Assembly: GCA_031213475.1 (NCBI GenBank)
Contig: JARUPZ010000009.1
Location: forward strand, 2,939,001-3,003,000
Source: Nereocystis luetkeana
Lineage: Eukaryota > Sar > Phaeophyceae > Laminariales > Laminariaceae
Reading direction: 5' to 3'
DNA: 64,000 nt
Below are positions 23,001 to 33,624 of this stretch, in pieces. Under the pieces are notes generated by a model. It was given only the letters and a program-made list of their open reading frames with translations, did not search any database and was not told where the DNA came from. A program made the position numbers and the translations under genes. Positions within the stretch are counted from its first letter, which is position 1; every line of letters begins with the position of its first letter.

Positions 23001-26000
23001 GCGTGTAGATATATATATATTGTATTTAGAAAAGTTTCTTAATTATCATGAATCGGGGGTTGTTGCCTATATAGAAAGAACTATCACGCGGGACCATAGT
23101 AGACAGGACCAAAATAATGTTGGTAAAAATAGCGAACTATATAGTTTTTTGTTTGTTAATGTAGCCCCCCGTAATAGGCACTCGTAGTGGCTGGTATATC
23201 CTAGGGTTTCCAGGGATCCCAAATTTCCATTCTTCCGAGTGGCAATGGGGTTGAATCTTGCACCCCCCCCCCCCCCCCCCCCCCTGTCCGTCAGTCACAC
23301 GTGCGAGGCGTGTTTCGAGCACCCCCGCCTCATCTGGAACAACAATTTTTTCAACCACAAGCAGATCATGGCTAGAAAGCTGAGGTCGCTGGTTTCAGCA
23401 GAACGTCGAGGCGCGGTTTGAAGATGGTGCCCCTCTGTATCTGTGTAGGGCGCTGTGTCGTCGAAATGGAAATATATTTCTTCATGAAATGGAGAGACGG
23501 CTACTGTTACGGCAGCGGAGATGATTTTTTGTCTACGTCCTTCTGCTTCAGGCGCTCAGAACCACTCGGCAGTGGTGGCCACTCCACTCACGTCTTTGCA
23601 GTCTTACGGGTACGCTGGGGCCAACAAATATTTCACACCTTTTGACGGATCATGATATATCCATCTACTGCCGTAGATAATCTAGTCCCTCACCCGCCGT
23701 TGCGAGAGGTTGTGCGGGATCTGCCTTCTAGGGCAGACCCAACCAAAACCACATTTGCTAGATAGATTGTGCAGATTATACCGGTCCCACCCGGCAACAT
23801 GAGCGAACGTTCATACAAAAGACCGTCAGTAGATATACCTTGTGTGACAGATCTAGACCACGTGAGAATCGATCATCTGTTCGAGGTGTGAATTATGCTC
23901 ATGTTCCGTTCTTCAGTACAGCTTCAGGGCCACTTTCTTTCCCTATGGTAGCCCAAACACCGTAGTCAAAATATTGGTATCACACCCCCCCTCCCGCTAC
24001 CACAGCCCTAACCTCCCCGTCCCCCACTCCCCGAAAAAAAGCGGATATTAAAAGAGTCACAAATATAGGCATACCCGGTATTGGTTTTGGGCCACGACGA
24101 TAATGTTGTGCTTGATACAGACACACCTTTTATGGCCTAGAATGTAAGGGCCCATCTTATTGAGGACTTTTGTTTTTTCGAATTTTTTATGTGATTTTTT
24201 TCGAATTTAAGTTGCATCTGATTGGCCGAAAAGTGAGTCACAGAGCAGGCGTTCTCAAGGCAAATTAGAAAATTTCAGTTAGAGTGAAAAGTACATTGGG
24301 ACTTTTTTCGTGTGATTTTTTTAGTTTCAATTTGGAATTTGAGAGTTCATCGGCCTCGATGTAGCATGTGCATCGTGGGTCAACACTTTCGTTGGAGTCT
24401 TGGGTCATTCTGGGGGGTTTCGGTGACCAAGATAGAGGCGATAAAACGCGAACCTCAACGAGCGGCGACCGGAGCAATAGCCCACCCAAGACACACTGAG
24501 AGTGTTAGTTTCCTATCCTGCGCCATTAAAAAGAAAAAGAGGCTGGCGGCGGCGCGCACGCGACAACGCAAACCTTCGCTCTCTTTTACGCTCGTCGCTG
24601 TCTGTCGACTGGGCGTTGTGTGACGCGGTGCGTTCTTCCAGGTTATTCCGAAATTTTGTTTGTTTGACTATTAGTGCGCCGTTCCCCCATAGGACACAAA
24701 CACGGTTTTGTTTTATAATCAAATTTGTGTCCATTAAATCAAACAATTATTTCCAAATAGCGTCCCCCGTTAAGATAGGCTTTAAGGGCCCTGAGGGGGC
24801 TTGCATGAATTTTCAAACAGACCCATATGCCTACGGCCAGGGCGGTCAGTATGTAGACCGATTCCCCCCCCCCCCCCCCCCCCCCCGCCCATCACAGGCT
24901 CCCCCCTGATATGCCTGACAGAGCGAGCATTGAGGTCCGCACAGGGGTTGGTTTTGCGATTATATTTTTAGCCCTCGATTTTCTTTCTTGCCAGAAGGGG
25001 AAAGGTTAACGTTACCAATGTACTTCGAAGTATACCGCGCGCAACGAGTTGTGTCCCGTCAGTGGTCTGTTCGAGCGAGAGCTTTCCGAAAATATGTTGT
25101 TTCGACTCTTTTTGCTGGCACTCTTATCGCTGGGGCCCGATCGCACCGTCAGTGCTCTTTATGGTGTGCAACACCTGGTGGTGGGCCTACTGCTGGTATC
25201 ATAGTCACCGGAGGAAACGATGGGATAGGAGTGAGTGCCCTGACCTTTAGTGCGCACAGTCGCAGGAAGGAGGTCGATTCTCAAAACAAAAACCTCGCTT
25301 CTATGTGTTTTGCTGACCCCCCTACCCCTCCCCCCCCCCCCCCGCCTGTTTTTCGTACTCAGCGCATGTCCAACTTTGATCTGACCATGACGTACCAGAG
25401 GAGCAGCGATGTTCCCCTAAGCTACGTGACCGGCAAAGACGCCTCCCAGTACTTCGATTCGCCCAAGTTCACATTCGAGGTGTGTATGGTCTTCTACCGT
25501 GTACATTATGGTCCCACCTCCCCTCCCTTTCCCTTTCCCTCCCCACCCTCCCCCGTCCCCTTTCCCTCCCCCATCCCCTCCTTTCTCTCTCCGCCCCCTC
25601 CCCTCTCCCTCCCCTCCCCTTCCGCCTCTCTTCTCTGCCTCTCTTCGATCTTCACCTTTCCCCTCTCCCCTCCCTTCTCCCACTCCGGTCTACGCCCCCG
25701 TCCCTTGCGTCCTTCCTCACTCCCCCCTCCTTCCCTCTATATTGCCCCCCCCCCCCCCCCCGTCTCGAAAGGGATGTGTGGTCAATGGTCAAATGACTAA
25801 GGCAAGCAACAAATGAGTACGCCCCCCCCCCCCCCCCCCTTCCGCGCCCTTCCCGTAACCACCCTTCCCATAACCACGGCGTTATGTTGGCAGATCGGTT
25901 TCGTACGGCCGACGCTGTGGCGGGTAGCTACTTGCACGTGCTAACGTATTGTAGTTGCAGGTACGGTAGTATTGTGATATCCTGTTGAATTTTTTGTTTC

Positions 26001-29000
26001 ATCAAAATGTCGAGCGTTCGATGTTCTCGTGTCGAACGTGGTTATTGTCCTCCATACCCTGTCGCATCCCCCGTGTTTTTCATGCTGACACTGCGCGAAA
26101 GCTTCGATGTTTCAAAGATCGAAACACTATCGTGTTCGATTTTTTGTTCCTGTGTCGGTACAGTATCGAGCTCGATTCTCGTTCGATATCGAACATCCAA
26201 GACGAACATAGGTATGTCACACCCCTGATTGTTTTTGCTGCCCCTGATAATCCACATTCGGCGAATTTACTAATGGCCTAAACAAGGGTACCGTTGGTGA
26301 TATTTAACAGTCTACGGGCAACGTGAGCTCCCAGAGGAACGGGAGGGACGGGAGGGAAGGACCATGATGCCCCCCCCCCCCCCCCCGTGCCTGTGCTGTA
26401 CGACTCCCGGCATCTTCGCTCGGACACCAACCATTGTACCACCCCCCAATCACGCAGTTAACGTTGCTCCAATCGCCACTTGTTGTCTTCAGTTCAGTAC
26501 CCCTCTGATTTCCCAAAGAAGGTTATCACCCTTTTAGGACTTCAGTCTCGTTTTGGGGACAAAATACTTGGAATTCGAGTGGTTTTGTCCCCAAATCGGG
26601 GCTGTGGTTCTAGAAGGGTTGACCGATTGGTGTGATTCGGGTGCTGCATAGGTACGAGTGTGTCGGTGTTGTTTCTTTCGGCTCACGTTTTTCTTTTCAC
26701 GTGTCTATTTCTCCTTTCTCTTCTTCTTGACGTATGTCTGGTTCGTTTCGACCGTTCTGATCCAGAGTACCTGAACCAAACATTTCCTATATTCCTCTGG
26801 TACAGTATTCCTTGTTCTTCAGTTTTGATCCTGTGTGCCTGTTTGTTTGTTTTCGTGTTCAACTAGGTCGAGATCGGTTTCGGTTTCGTTTGTCGGGTGT
26901 GCGTTTTGATCTGTTGTGTTTCGTGATGTTCTTGTTTTTTTTTCAGTTGGGTTCATTTCGTTCTGTTCCTTTTTGCTTGGTTTCATTTCGTTTCGCTTGG
27001 TTTGGCTTGGTTTTCGTTGGGCGCGGTTTGGTTTGGTTTCGTTTCACCTTTCGTCTGGTTTCGTTTGGTTCCACGATTTGTTTGGTTTCGTTTGGTTTCG
27101 ATCCAGTTTGCCTTTTTTCTTTTCATTTCATGTCGTTTCGTTTCGTTTGCTTCGTCTTCGCGCATTTTGCCCTTTCACTCCGTGTTTTCCAAAGGCGAAG
27201 GACGGGTACGGGTCTCCAGACGCCATAGCGGCGTTCGTGTCCAACTGCGACATGGCAGGCGCCTCGAAGCGGTTTGAGTACATTCAGCAGCTCATGAATT
27301 ACTCCACGGTGCATTCCTTCGGCGCCTGCCTGCACAACATGTTCGTGCTAGCTATATAGATATTTATGTATGCCTAGCTGGGCTTGACCTGTGCAAACAT
27401 ACCAGGACACGGTAATTTAGACCGGTGACAGACGGCGGTCTACTATTTGTGTACTATTTTTCGTGTGGGAGCTCCTAAAGATGTGAGGCGTTCTATGGAC
27501 TCAATGTATTGCAGTAGTTCGAGAGTGAGAGTTCTCCAAGTTATGAGGCGGTCTACTCTTAGGGCGAATGCGCTATTTTTATTCTGAGAGCTCCTAAAGT
27601 TATGAGGCATCCTAATGTTATGAGGCATCCCTAAGTTATGAGGTGGTCTGCGAATAGGCTCAGTCCACAAATTTTATTGTGGGAGCCCTTAAAGTTATCA
27701 GGCGGTCTACAGTCATGTACTGCTATAGTTCTAGTGTGGGGGTTTATAAGGTTATTAGGCGTTCTATAGGCTTCATGTGTTCGTTCTAGCGTTCTTGATT
27801 TTATTATGCGGTCTTGTAATAGGCTTACAGTACTAGTATTAGGGGGGGAGTTCTTAAAGTCGCGGAGGACGACGCCCAAAACTGCCATCTCTTTGACCTT
27901 CGTGATGCAGCCTTAGCGCAACACCAAGTTTTTGTTCCGCTTGGAGGTTAGACTACGCGTTAGCTCTCTCCCATCCCAGGATTGATGTACTTGCTATAAC
28001 CCCGGTTCCTTCCGGGCGTTTTTTTTGTTCACCGCACGTCGGGTGTATGTGCTTGTATTTGTGTGTTGTACGCATTATGTGCTGCTGTACGCATTGCGTG
28101 AGCTGTTTGTGCTGTATGTGCTGTCGTGCACATACCTGGTATTTTGTATCACGGTTCGCGCCTCATTTGCTTGATGTACTGTAGTTCGGTGTGTGCTGTA
28201 TTTGGCGCAATAGCTAGATGTATTGCATTGGCCGTGTGTGCTGTATGCCCTGCACGTACTGTATGTACTACAGTACATCTGGATGTATTGTATCAGCCGT
28301 ATGTGCTGTATGTAATGTATGCACTGTACCATGCGTACTGTATGTGATGCATGCAGCATGTGCTGCACGTGTATTATGTACTATTGTGCTTGGTATATGC
28401 TGTGTTGTACTTCGTGCTTCGTGGGTGCTGTATGCGCTCTGTGTGCTTTGCGTGATGCATGTACTTTAGGCGCCACTACTGTAAGTACTGTATGCGTCGC
28501 ATTTGCTATACGTACTGTATTCAATGTGTGTGTACATTTGCCGTATGTATTGTTTGCACTGTATGTGCTCCATGCGCTGAACCCACTGTTTTTATTGGGC
28601 TCGTTTCTGTTTTGGATGCAAGGCCCCTGCATTACTGGTTGTGCTGTGAGGAATGTGCGCACGGCATGCGTGTACGTGCTGTACAGATTGCATGTGTCGA
28701 TTGTTTTGACCATTTCCCTACCGTTGTCGTCATTTTGTTCGCCAACAGGGAAGAACCGGCAGTGGCGGAGGGCCCCAACGTGACGGGACGTCGTCATAAC
28801 AAGGTCGAAATTCTCAGGCGTTACAAGTTCCTCTTGGCATTCGAGAACAACAACGAGTGAGTCGACAAAGTTTCACACGTCGGAACCACAATCGATCCCC
28901 ACGTCATGCTCTGTATATTTCAGCGCAGAGATAAGCCTGCATCTGTATGACCGACCGGTGTTTTTGTCAAGCTCTTGTTGCCGGACTCGGGCCCTAACAT

Positions 29001-32000
29001 GTTCACATTTCATCTGGTATAAGCACAGGCATCCTGGGTTGGACCTGCGAGCACTCTACAGATCCTGCAATACTAACACATCCGAACGGCCGGTTGGTCC
29101 TTTTGGGGCCGCAGTCCCGTTTTGGGGACAAACTCCTTGGAATTTGACTGGAATGTCCCCCCAACGGAACCGCGGTACTAAAAGAGTTAACCCTCTTTGA
29201 AATCAGAGGGGAAAACACGGACGACATTAGCAACGTCCTCTCTCCACGGTTGAGGGATGATACAAAACTGGTGCCCGAGGTAAAAGTTGTTGATGCGAGA
29301 TGCCGCGCGGCATGGGCGCAGCATGATCCCACGCGTACTGCGGGGCGCTCAGTCTGTTCTTAAGCAGTTGAAGACACCAAATGAATCACTGTACTCTAAT
29401 GCCCGCTATCTCGGGGTCCCAGGGGGATTGAAATTTTGATTGTATAGATCGATCGTGCTCTTTCCGCTGTGTACTGTTTTGATGGTGACCTTCACCTACG
29501 CATTCTATACATGTATACCAGGCTGGTCGTGCATATTGGGCTGCTCCGTGAAGTCGTCTGCAAGCGTAAGATATACTGCAGTGAGACCTGTAGAACAGCA
29601 TGCATGGTATTTCCGTTCAATCTATACACTTTTGCGGGGGACCATAGTAAATAGGACCAAATATTAACGGTAACAATACGGAAATATACAGGTTTTTGTG
29701 TGTACCATAGGTCCCCTATTAAATATGGTCCCCCGTAATATTAGTAGATTAAGTTGATATTTCAGGTATTAATTATTGTTAGGCACCAGTTGTGTACGCC
29801 CTTTTTTTAGCCCGTTTTTCAGGCTCAAGACAAGTTTTCTCCTTTCCATCAACGGCAACAGCAACGACAAAAAAAACACGGCCGCCAACATCATCAGCAA
29901 CACACCACCTCCACCAACGAATACCACCACCAGCAAATAATAGCAACACCACCAACATCAACAACAACTGTAAAACCACCATACCAATACCACCAACGGC
30001 AGCAACAACAGCAGCAGCAACAGCACCAACACCAACAGCAGCAACAGCAACAACAGCAGTACTACCACCACCACCACCGCACAAGCACCAATCACAACAC
30101 CAAACTATCTGCCACTTCCTTCCGATCTTTATCGTGCAGGTTGGAGGACTACGTGACGGAGAAGGTGTACAACGGCCTCGAGTCGGGAACCCTCCCAATC
30201 TACTGGGGGGCCGAGAACATCGACCAATTCGTGCCAAAGGGCTCCGTTATAAAGGCAAGACACAACACACCTGGCAGATGACGATGTCGACAAAGACATA
30301 TATTTGTATTTGCTGGTTTTATACCACTCCAATCTGATTATGTCTAGGATGTGGACGGAATATTTGAAGGCTTTATGTAGGTGTTAGTTTGGAATAGGTC
30401 ACGACGTGCGCGGGTGATGCAGAGCACGGCAATCAACGGGGTGTATGGTATAGGCTCGACTGCTGTGTCACCGTCGACTATCGTTTCGTTTCTTACGACG
30501 ACCGATGGTCGGTATCGACGATGGTCTCGACTGCCTTTCTGTGCCCTCGGGGCCTGCCCGTTTCGGGGAGGTGTGGAGATGTGTATCGTTTTGAGATATT
30601 CCATCCGTCTGATATACGCCAATCACTATTTTGCGGTCGAATATCATCGTGTAATATACCTGAGTGGTCATCAACCCCAACCGTGACCTATGGTCAGAAT
30701 GATCAGCAGCGTAAATCAAGTCAGTAGAACGGCAGAACGGCAGCAACATCTCATGTGTATGTACTGGGGTCACAACATTACAACAGCTCTATAAGAGAGT
30801 ATCGGTGCGTGTTGTACATAGCAGATACTACGGTAGGTCGGGGCGCGCCAACAATATATTGCCTTCGGAGCGTGAATTCAAGGTTGTGGCTGTTGCTGTG
30901 GTTCTTTCATTACAAACATCCGCCGTGATATCAACAGAAAGTAACAAAAAATCCATTTACGACTACTGGTCATTGTGGTACCCATGTACACTACCGCATG
31001 ACGTACAACGAACAACTACCGGCGGGTGTGTCACACGAGTACTCGTTGTGCGTTCAACCCTCTAGTGGACTTCAGAAGAAACAATTGACAGCCAACAATG
31101 ACGATTACAGTAACGGTCACTGCGTGATTGGGGGGGGGGGTTAAACCAATTGGTGACTTGGTTAGGACGGTTGATGTAACGAGTCGTACGGCATGGGACA
31201 TATTGCTATCCGTACATCTGGGTGCTCACGCTGCTCGTATTGATCACGATTTGACGATAACATCAAAGTGGCCAACTATTGTTTTTGTCGCTAACCCGGT
31301 CAGAAAAGGGTTACTGACGTATGATACGACCCCCCCAACCGACGAGCGCAACCGAGTTAAGCGTGAAGAACATTACCCATTACGTACCAGTACTGAATAT
31401 GACACGAGGAAGGACCCTCTGCCCGTGCTACCGTACCCTCAAAACCCAAACATGTGGAAACAATATTTCTCAAGTACGTATGGCGACGTCGTCCTACTCA
31501 CTACTCTAAGGCAATATCAAGACTACTCCAAACGCTTTCCCTGCTCTTTTGCAAGAGTCCGTAGTCGTCTACTTCGAGTGTGTATTGATATTTGGTCCAT
31601 ATTCATGGTACAGCACAGGAGACAGCAGGCAGAACCAAGAAATACGCTGCCCGCAACATGGACTGCGAAAGACGTTGTTTTTTTCCGCCGAGGCTCTCGA
31701 TGTCCCACTAAAATAGACCGTCATCAAGTATATCAATTACCTAATATCCCCAACCGCCGTCGCACCTGTGTCATATGATAAGCACAATCAACATCCTCCC
31801 TGCTCTGGGTTCGATCGATACTGCGCGACACCATACACTTCTCGTGTTGTGACATCAGCTAAACCGATCTAGCCAAAGAACCTATCGACCAATACCCTCC
31901 CTGAGAATGAACACCTTGACAATATAGCATCGCAAAATATAAGCGTAATCACTTCAAAACCACTCTTACTGTAGCCAAGCTCTTTTGATCGATATAACCA

Positions 32001-33532
32001 ATCTCAAAATATGATGATTTCTCGAATCTCTAGTCTCTACATTATAAACATCCAAACCACGAAGACGAAATAAAAGACGACAAACCAACAGCAAGCTTAT
32101 GCTGAAAGGTTATCAATTCCATCGAAATTCCATTTGTCTGCATTGCCAGGTTAAGAGGGCATCATATCGACTCAACGGCTCTCCTCAGTCTGAATGGCTC
32201 CTAGAGATAAATCCTCCCAGATCGAAAGTCATTAAAATATTCGTCAAGTCCGGCGAAGGCCAGAAAGCCTCGCTGCTGATTAACCTTGCCAAGTCCGCAC
32301 ACTCCGGCCGTATCATGACCTATCTATCTACAGATAGATCATCTACAGTAGTTCCTCTCCCGCCGTTGTGAGAGGTTGCGCAGGATCTGCATCGTACAGA
32401 TCCAATCCAGATACATGTGCTATTATTAATGGAGTAGCATGCAGATTCTACCGGGCCCACCCGGCAACATAGCTAAATCATACCAGGTACAAGATTTAAC
32501 GCGAATATATCTGCCATGTGTGACAGATCTAGATCAATACCTGTGGGAATCAATGACCTGTAGATGATATGTTGGAGGTGTGGACGTCTGCACGTTGCTC
32601 CCCGGTCGGTACACGGGCAAAGGCCAAGCCTCCGCGGAAAACGGCCATCTCTCAAAATTTGGTGTCACACGTCGATGTGCTTCGTGATTTGGAGCACACG
32701 GCGGGTTTTACGGCCGATGCCTCGCTCCCCTCGCTATCCTCGAAAACTCTTATGCACCTCATACCGAAGCCCAGACATGCAACCCCCCACACACACCTGT
32801 CGCGAAGCCATTGGCTCCTTGATGTTGTCCGCCAGTGCTCTATAAGTACTCCCTGCGCTTCAGTGGTGGCTTAAAGCGTGACACATTTATGTTTCTCCGA
32901 AAACCCAGCATACGCTCGCACCTGCACACATAACAGCCCCACCAGAAACCGAACCTCCTATTGTATAGGTGGCCTTGCTGCTTACCTGGTATAGCAGAGG
33001 TTTCGCTTGCAAACGGTACCAACGTGGCGACGACAGCCCAATCTATCTACCAGTATACCACATAATATCTCCTAGGTTGGCTGTGTACCGCACAGATCCT
33101 GCGTAGCACCTCCTAACAGCAAGTTAGGATGTAGACGATTTATTGTAGATGATCTACAATCTGCCGCGTGTATCCTATGGCGGTGGGGGAGGGGGGGGCG
33201 AGGGGAGCAGTTGTGTCTGGGACCAAAAATGAAAATGATAGGTCGATTTTTGTTTTTTTTCGCTCGCCCCTGGGTCAGAGACTGAGGATAACCTGTTCGT
33301 GGCTAATGGTTTTTCCCTTCCCCCTCCTCGCCTCTACTCCCGCGCCTTCGTATAGGCGTCAGATTTCTCTGGACCGAAAGCCCTCGCCGAACACCTGAAG
33401 TTTCTCGCGGGAAATGAAGACGCTTACGAGTCGTATTTCGCGTGGAGAGACGACCTCGAGGAGGAAGAACTCTTCCAAGAGGTAGACTATATCACGTCAT
33501 ACGACCAGAAGGCATGCTGCATATTCGTTTAG
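20011..33532 (+). CDS. GT10 family alpha-1,3-fucosyltransferase-like gene, seven exons, 5' end not found
   Basis: The exons are 20011-20094, 20740-20895, 25363-25479, 27195-27340, 28749-28856, 30140-30254 and 33356-33532, and they join in one open frame of 300 codons plus stop. Seen in order: a CxxxC segment, GVLFHAP, LNLEP, the NFDLTMTYQRSSDVP block, AFVSNC, HSFGACLHN, YKFLLAFEN (about residues 193-201), DYVTEK (207-212), LPIYWGA, and DFSGPKALAEHL with YESYFAWR. These are the conserved blocks of GT10 enzymes, which transfer fucose from GDP-fucose to glycans, normally as type II Golgi membrane proteins. The FEN and DYVTEK region is the alpha-1,3-FucT motif that binds donor. In a brown alga, N-glycan or fucoidan fucosylation are possible roles; the acceptor cannot be read from sequence. 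The product lacks the expected N-terminal anchor and stem, so upstream exons are missing. Introns are 645, 4467, 1715, 1408, 1283 and 3101 bp and rich in repeats. No promoter was recognised. Confidence 0.88.
20740..20895 (+). CDS. GT10 gene, second recognised exon
   Basis: Encodes 52 residues containing GVLFHAPTHDRIGPLPDKP and, further on, FVLLNLEP. This fits the GT10 pattern in which a buried 'advvFH' strand and an LP turn precede the acidic 'msmEsP' block. The acceptor is CTCCCGCAG at 20731-20739 and the donor is GAG|GTTTTA at 20896; both ends are phase 0. A 274-codon open frame from 20528 overlaps this exon in another frame and is a shadow. Confidence 0.85.
21050..21510 (+). repeat. Dispersed repeat, copy 2
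   Basis: See 11150-11610. The TACCAGGTA of copy 1 (11174) corresponds to a mutated TGCCGGATA here. Confidence 0.75.
22561..22648. mobile_element. Family M2 element, copy b
   Basis: CCCTTTTGAACCGCAGTCAG to GGGACTGCGGTTC, with the shared centre TTTAAATTTGAATGGTTTG. In GT10 intron 2. Confidence 0.85.
23080..23177. mobile_element. Family M1 element, copy 2
   Basis: GGACCATAGTAGACAGGACC at the left and a decayed inverse ending CCCCCGTAATAG at the right. In GT10 intron 2. Confidence 0.75.
23645..23895 (+). repeat. Repeat family Q, copy 2
   Basis: GCGAGAGGTTGTGCGGGATC, CCCACCCGGCAACATGAGC and GTGTGACAGATCTAGACC. It lacks a TACCWGGTA at the position where the 32318 copy has one. Confidence 0.75.
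25363..25479 (+). CDS. GT10 gene, third recognised exon
   Basis: Encodes 39 residues with NFDLTMTYQRSSDVPLSYV, the classic GT10 block ('fNltmtYrrdSDvp.pY'). The acceptor ends a strong C/T-rich tract (TTTTTCGTACTCAG, ending 25362) and the donor is GAG|GTGTGT at 25480. Phase 0 at both ends. It follows a 4.5-kb intron. Confidence 0.93.
25500..25770. repeat. Pyrimidine-rich tract
   Basis: About 270 bp of almost pure C/T on the + strand ending in a poly-C run, just downstream of GT10 exon 3 (donor 25480). Poly-Pro/Ser frames over it are artefacts. Confidence 0.9.
25755..25890 (+). repeat. Repeat shared with 7630-7795
   Basis: CCGTCTCGAAAGGGATG, GGTCAAATGACTAAGGCAAG, CAACAAATGA and a poly-C run, then GCGTTATGTTGG. 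Lies in GT10 intron 3. Confidence 0.65.
26525..26621. mobile_element. Family M2 element, copy c
   Basis: CACCCTTTTAGGACTTCAGT at the left and GCTGTGGTTCTAGAAGGGTT at the right, with TTTTGGGGACAAAA facing TTTTGTCCCCAAA. In GT10 intron 3. Confidence 0.88.
26880..27175. repeat. TTTCG/GGTTT-rich simple tract
   Basis: Repeated TTTCGTTTGGTT-like units ahead of GT10 exon 4, T/G-rich on the sense strand. Part of intron 3. Confidence 0.75.
27195..27340 (+). CDS. GT10 gene, fourth recognised exon
   Basis: Encodes 48 residues plus two bases of a split codon. AFVSNC, the R..YI..L stretch and HSFGACLHN match the GT10 'afvSNC...R..~v..L....vdsyG.C.~n' region. The acceptor is TTTTCCAAAG and the donor is AACAT|GTTCGT. 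The split codon AT+G (Met) is completed by the next exon, which fixes this donor over a nearby GTGCTA alternative at 27345. Confidence 0.93.
27470..27870. repeat. Degenerate tandem repeat in GT10 intron 4
   Basis: Units of roughly 60-75 bp built on GTGGGAGCTCCTAAAGTTAT and GAGGCGGTCTAC recur five to six times with drift. Confidence 0.75.
28030..28600. repeat. TGTACTGTATG-type degenerate repeat in GT10 intron 4
   Basis: Dozens of short units such as TGCTGTATGTGCTGTATGC and GTACTGTATGTG. Cys/Val/Tyr-rich frames over it are artefacts. Confidence 0.8.
28749..28856 (+). CDS. GT10 gene, fifth recognised exon (FEN motif)
   Basis: One base completes the split Met codon. Then come 35 residues ending YKFLLAFENNN, followed by two bases (GA) of a split Glu codon. 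YKF.LAFEN opens the alpha-1,3-fucosyltransferase motif. The acceptor is CGCCAACAG and the donor GA|GTGAGT is a near-perfect consensus. Reading through the donor would reach TGA within two codons. Confidence 0.95.
29099..29188. mobile_element. Family M2 element, copy d
   Basis: CCTTTTGGGGCCGCAGTCCC at the left and AACCGCGGTACTAAAAG at the right, with the centre TTGGAATTTGACTGG. In GT10 intron 5. Confidence 0.85.
29629..29741. mobile_element. Family M1 element, copy 3
   Basis: GGACCATAGTAAATAGGACC and its inverse, ending CCCCCGTAATA. In GT10 intron 5. Confidence 0.85.
30140..30254 (+). CDS. GT10 gene, sixth recognised exon (DYVTEK motif)
   Basis: Completes the Glu codon and adds 38 residues with DYVTEKVYNGLESGTLPIYW and GAENIDQFVPKGSVIK. 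This is the second half of the donor-binding alpha-1,3-FucT motif and the strand that follows it. The acceptor is TTTATCGTGCAG. The only donor keeping frame and family spacing with the next exon is AAG|GCAAGA, so the following intron is read as GC-AG. Confidence 0.94.
31128..31778 (+). other. 216-codon open frame inside GT10 intron 6, unrecognised
   Basis: Longest non-repetitive frame in the introns. It begins with a TTG codon over a poly-G run. No domain, signal peptide or family motif was recognised. Probably chance; listed because of its length. Confidence 0.12.
32318..32585 (+). repeat. Repeat family Q, copy 3
   Basis: GTGAGAGGTTGCGCAGGATC, GCCCACCCGGCAACATAGC and GTGTGACAGATCTAGATC. Carries TACCAGGTA at 32481-32489, absent from the copies at 23645 and 41863. 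Confidence 0.8.
33356..33532 (+). CDS. GT10 gene, last recognised exon
   Basis: Encodes 58 residues and a TAG stop at 33530-33532. DFSGPKALAEHL and YESYFAWR match the GT10 C-terminal helix region ('dF.spk.La.yl...n...Y..yf.W'). The acceptor is TTCGTATAG, phase 0. The tail is acidic and ends with a CC pair near the C-terminus; GT10 proteins often end in a Cys-rich segment. A possible donor AAGAG|GTAGAC at 33482 leaves open a spliced alternative end, but no further exon was recognised. Confidence 0.85.
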   Translation, partial: ASDFSGPKALAEHLKFLAGNEDAYESYFAWRDDLEEEELFQEVDYITSYDQKACCIFV

Positions 33533-33624
33533 TTTTCCACTTGTACCGGCGTCTCTAGTCCTTCGACGAGCGAATACCATGGTATGCGATACGCATATTG
33601 TTTCAGAGGCGTATTCGGTAGGGT

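Larger units (their letters stand above)
20896..25362 (+). other. GT10 intron 2, repeat-filled
   Basis: This 4467-bp intron contains a copy of the 460-bp repeat shared with 11150-11610 (at 21050-21510), CTG-rich stretches near 22270, a short inverted-repeat element at 22561-22648, another at 23080-23177, a 20-bp poly-C run near 23264-23284, a copy of the CCACCCGGCAACAT repeat family (23645-23895), and poly-C at 24867-24886. Nothing between was recognised as an exon. Confidence 0.7.
30255..33355 (+). other. GT10 intron 6, apparent GC-AG intron
   Basis: The donor is AAG|GCAAGA, which fits the usual strong context of GC donors (AG|GCAAG). The acceptor TTCGTATAG follows a C/T-rich tract. Both flanking exons are phase 0 and join VIK to ASDF at the spacing expected for the family. 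No GT donor nearby gives the same join. The intron holds an unrecognised 216-codon open frame (31128-31778) and one copy of the 32318-32585 repeat family. Confidence 0.75.

Noticed and set aside
24737-24865. Candidate GT10 exon (frame containing YGQGGQYVDRF)
   Set aside because: It resembles no GT10 block, and exon 2 already joins exon 3 in frame with family spacing.
25499-25816. Proline-rich frames
   Set aside because: Artefacts of the pyrimidine-rich tract.
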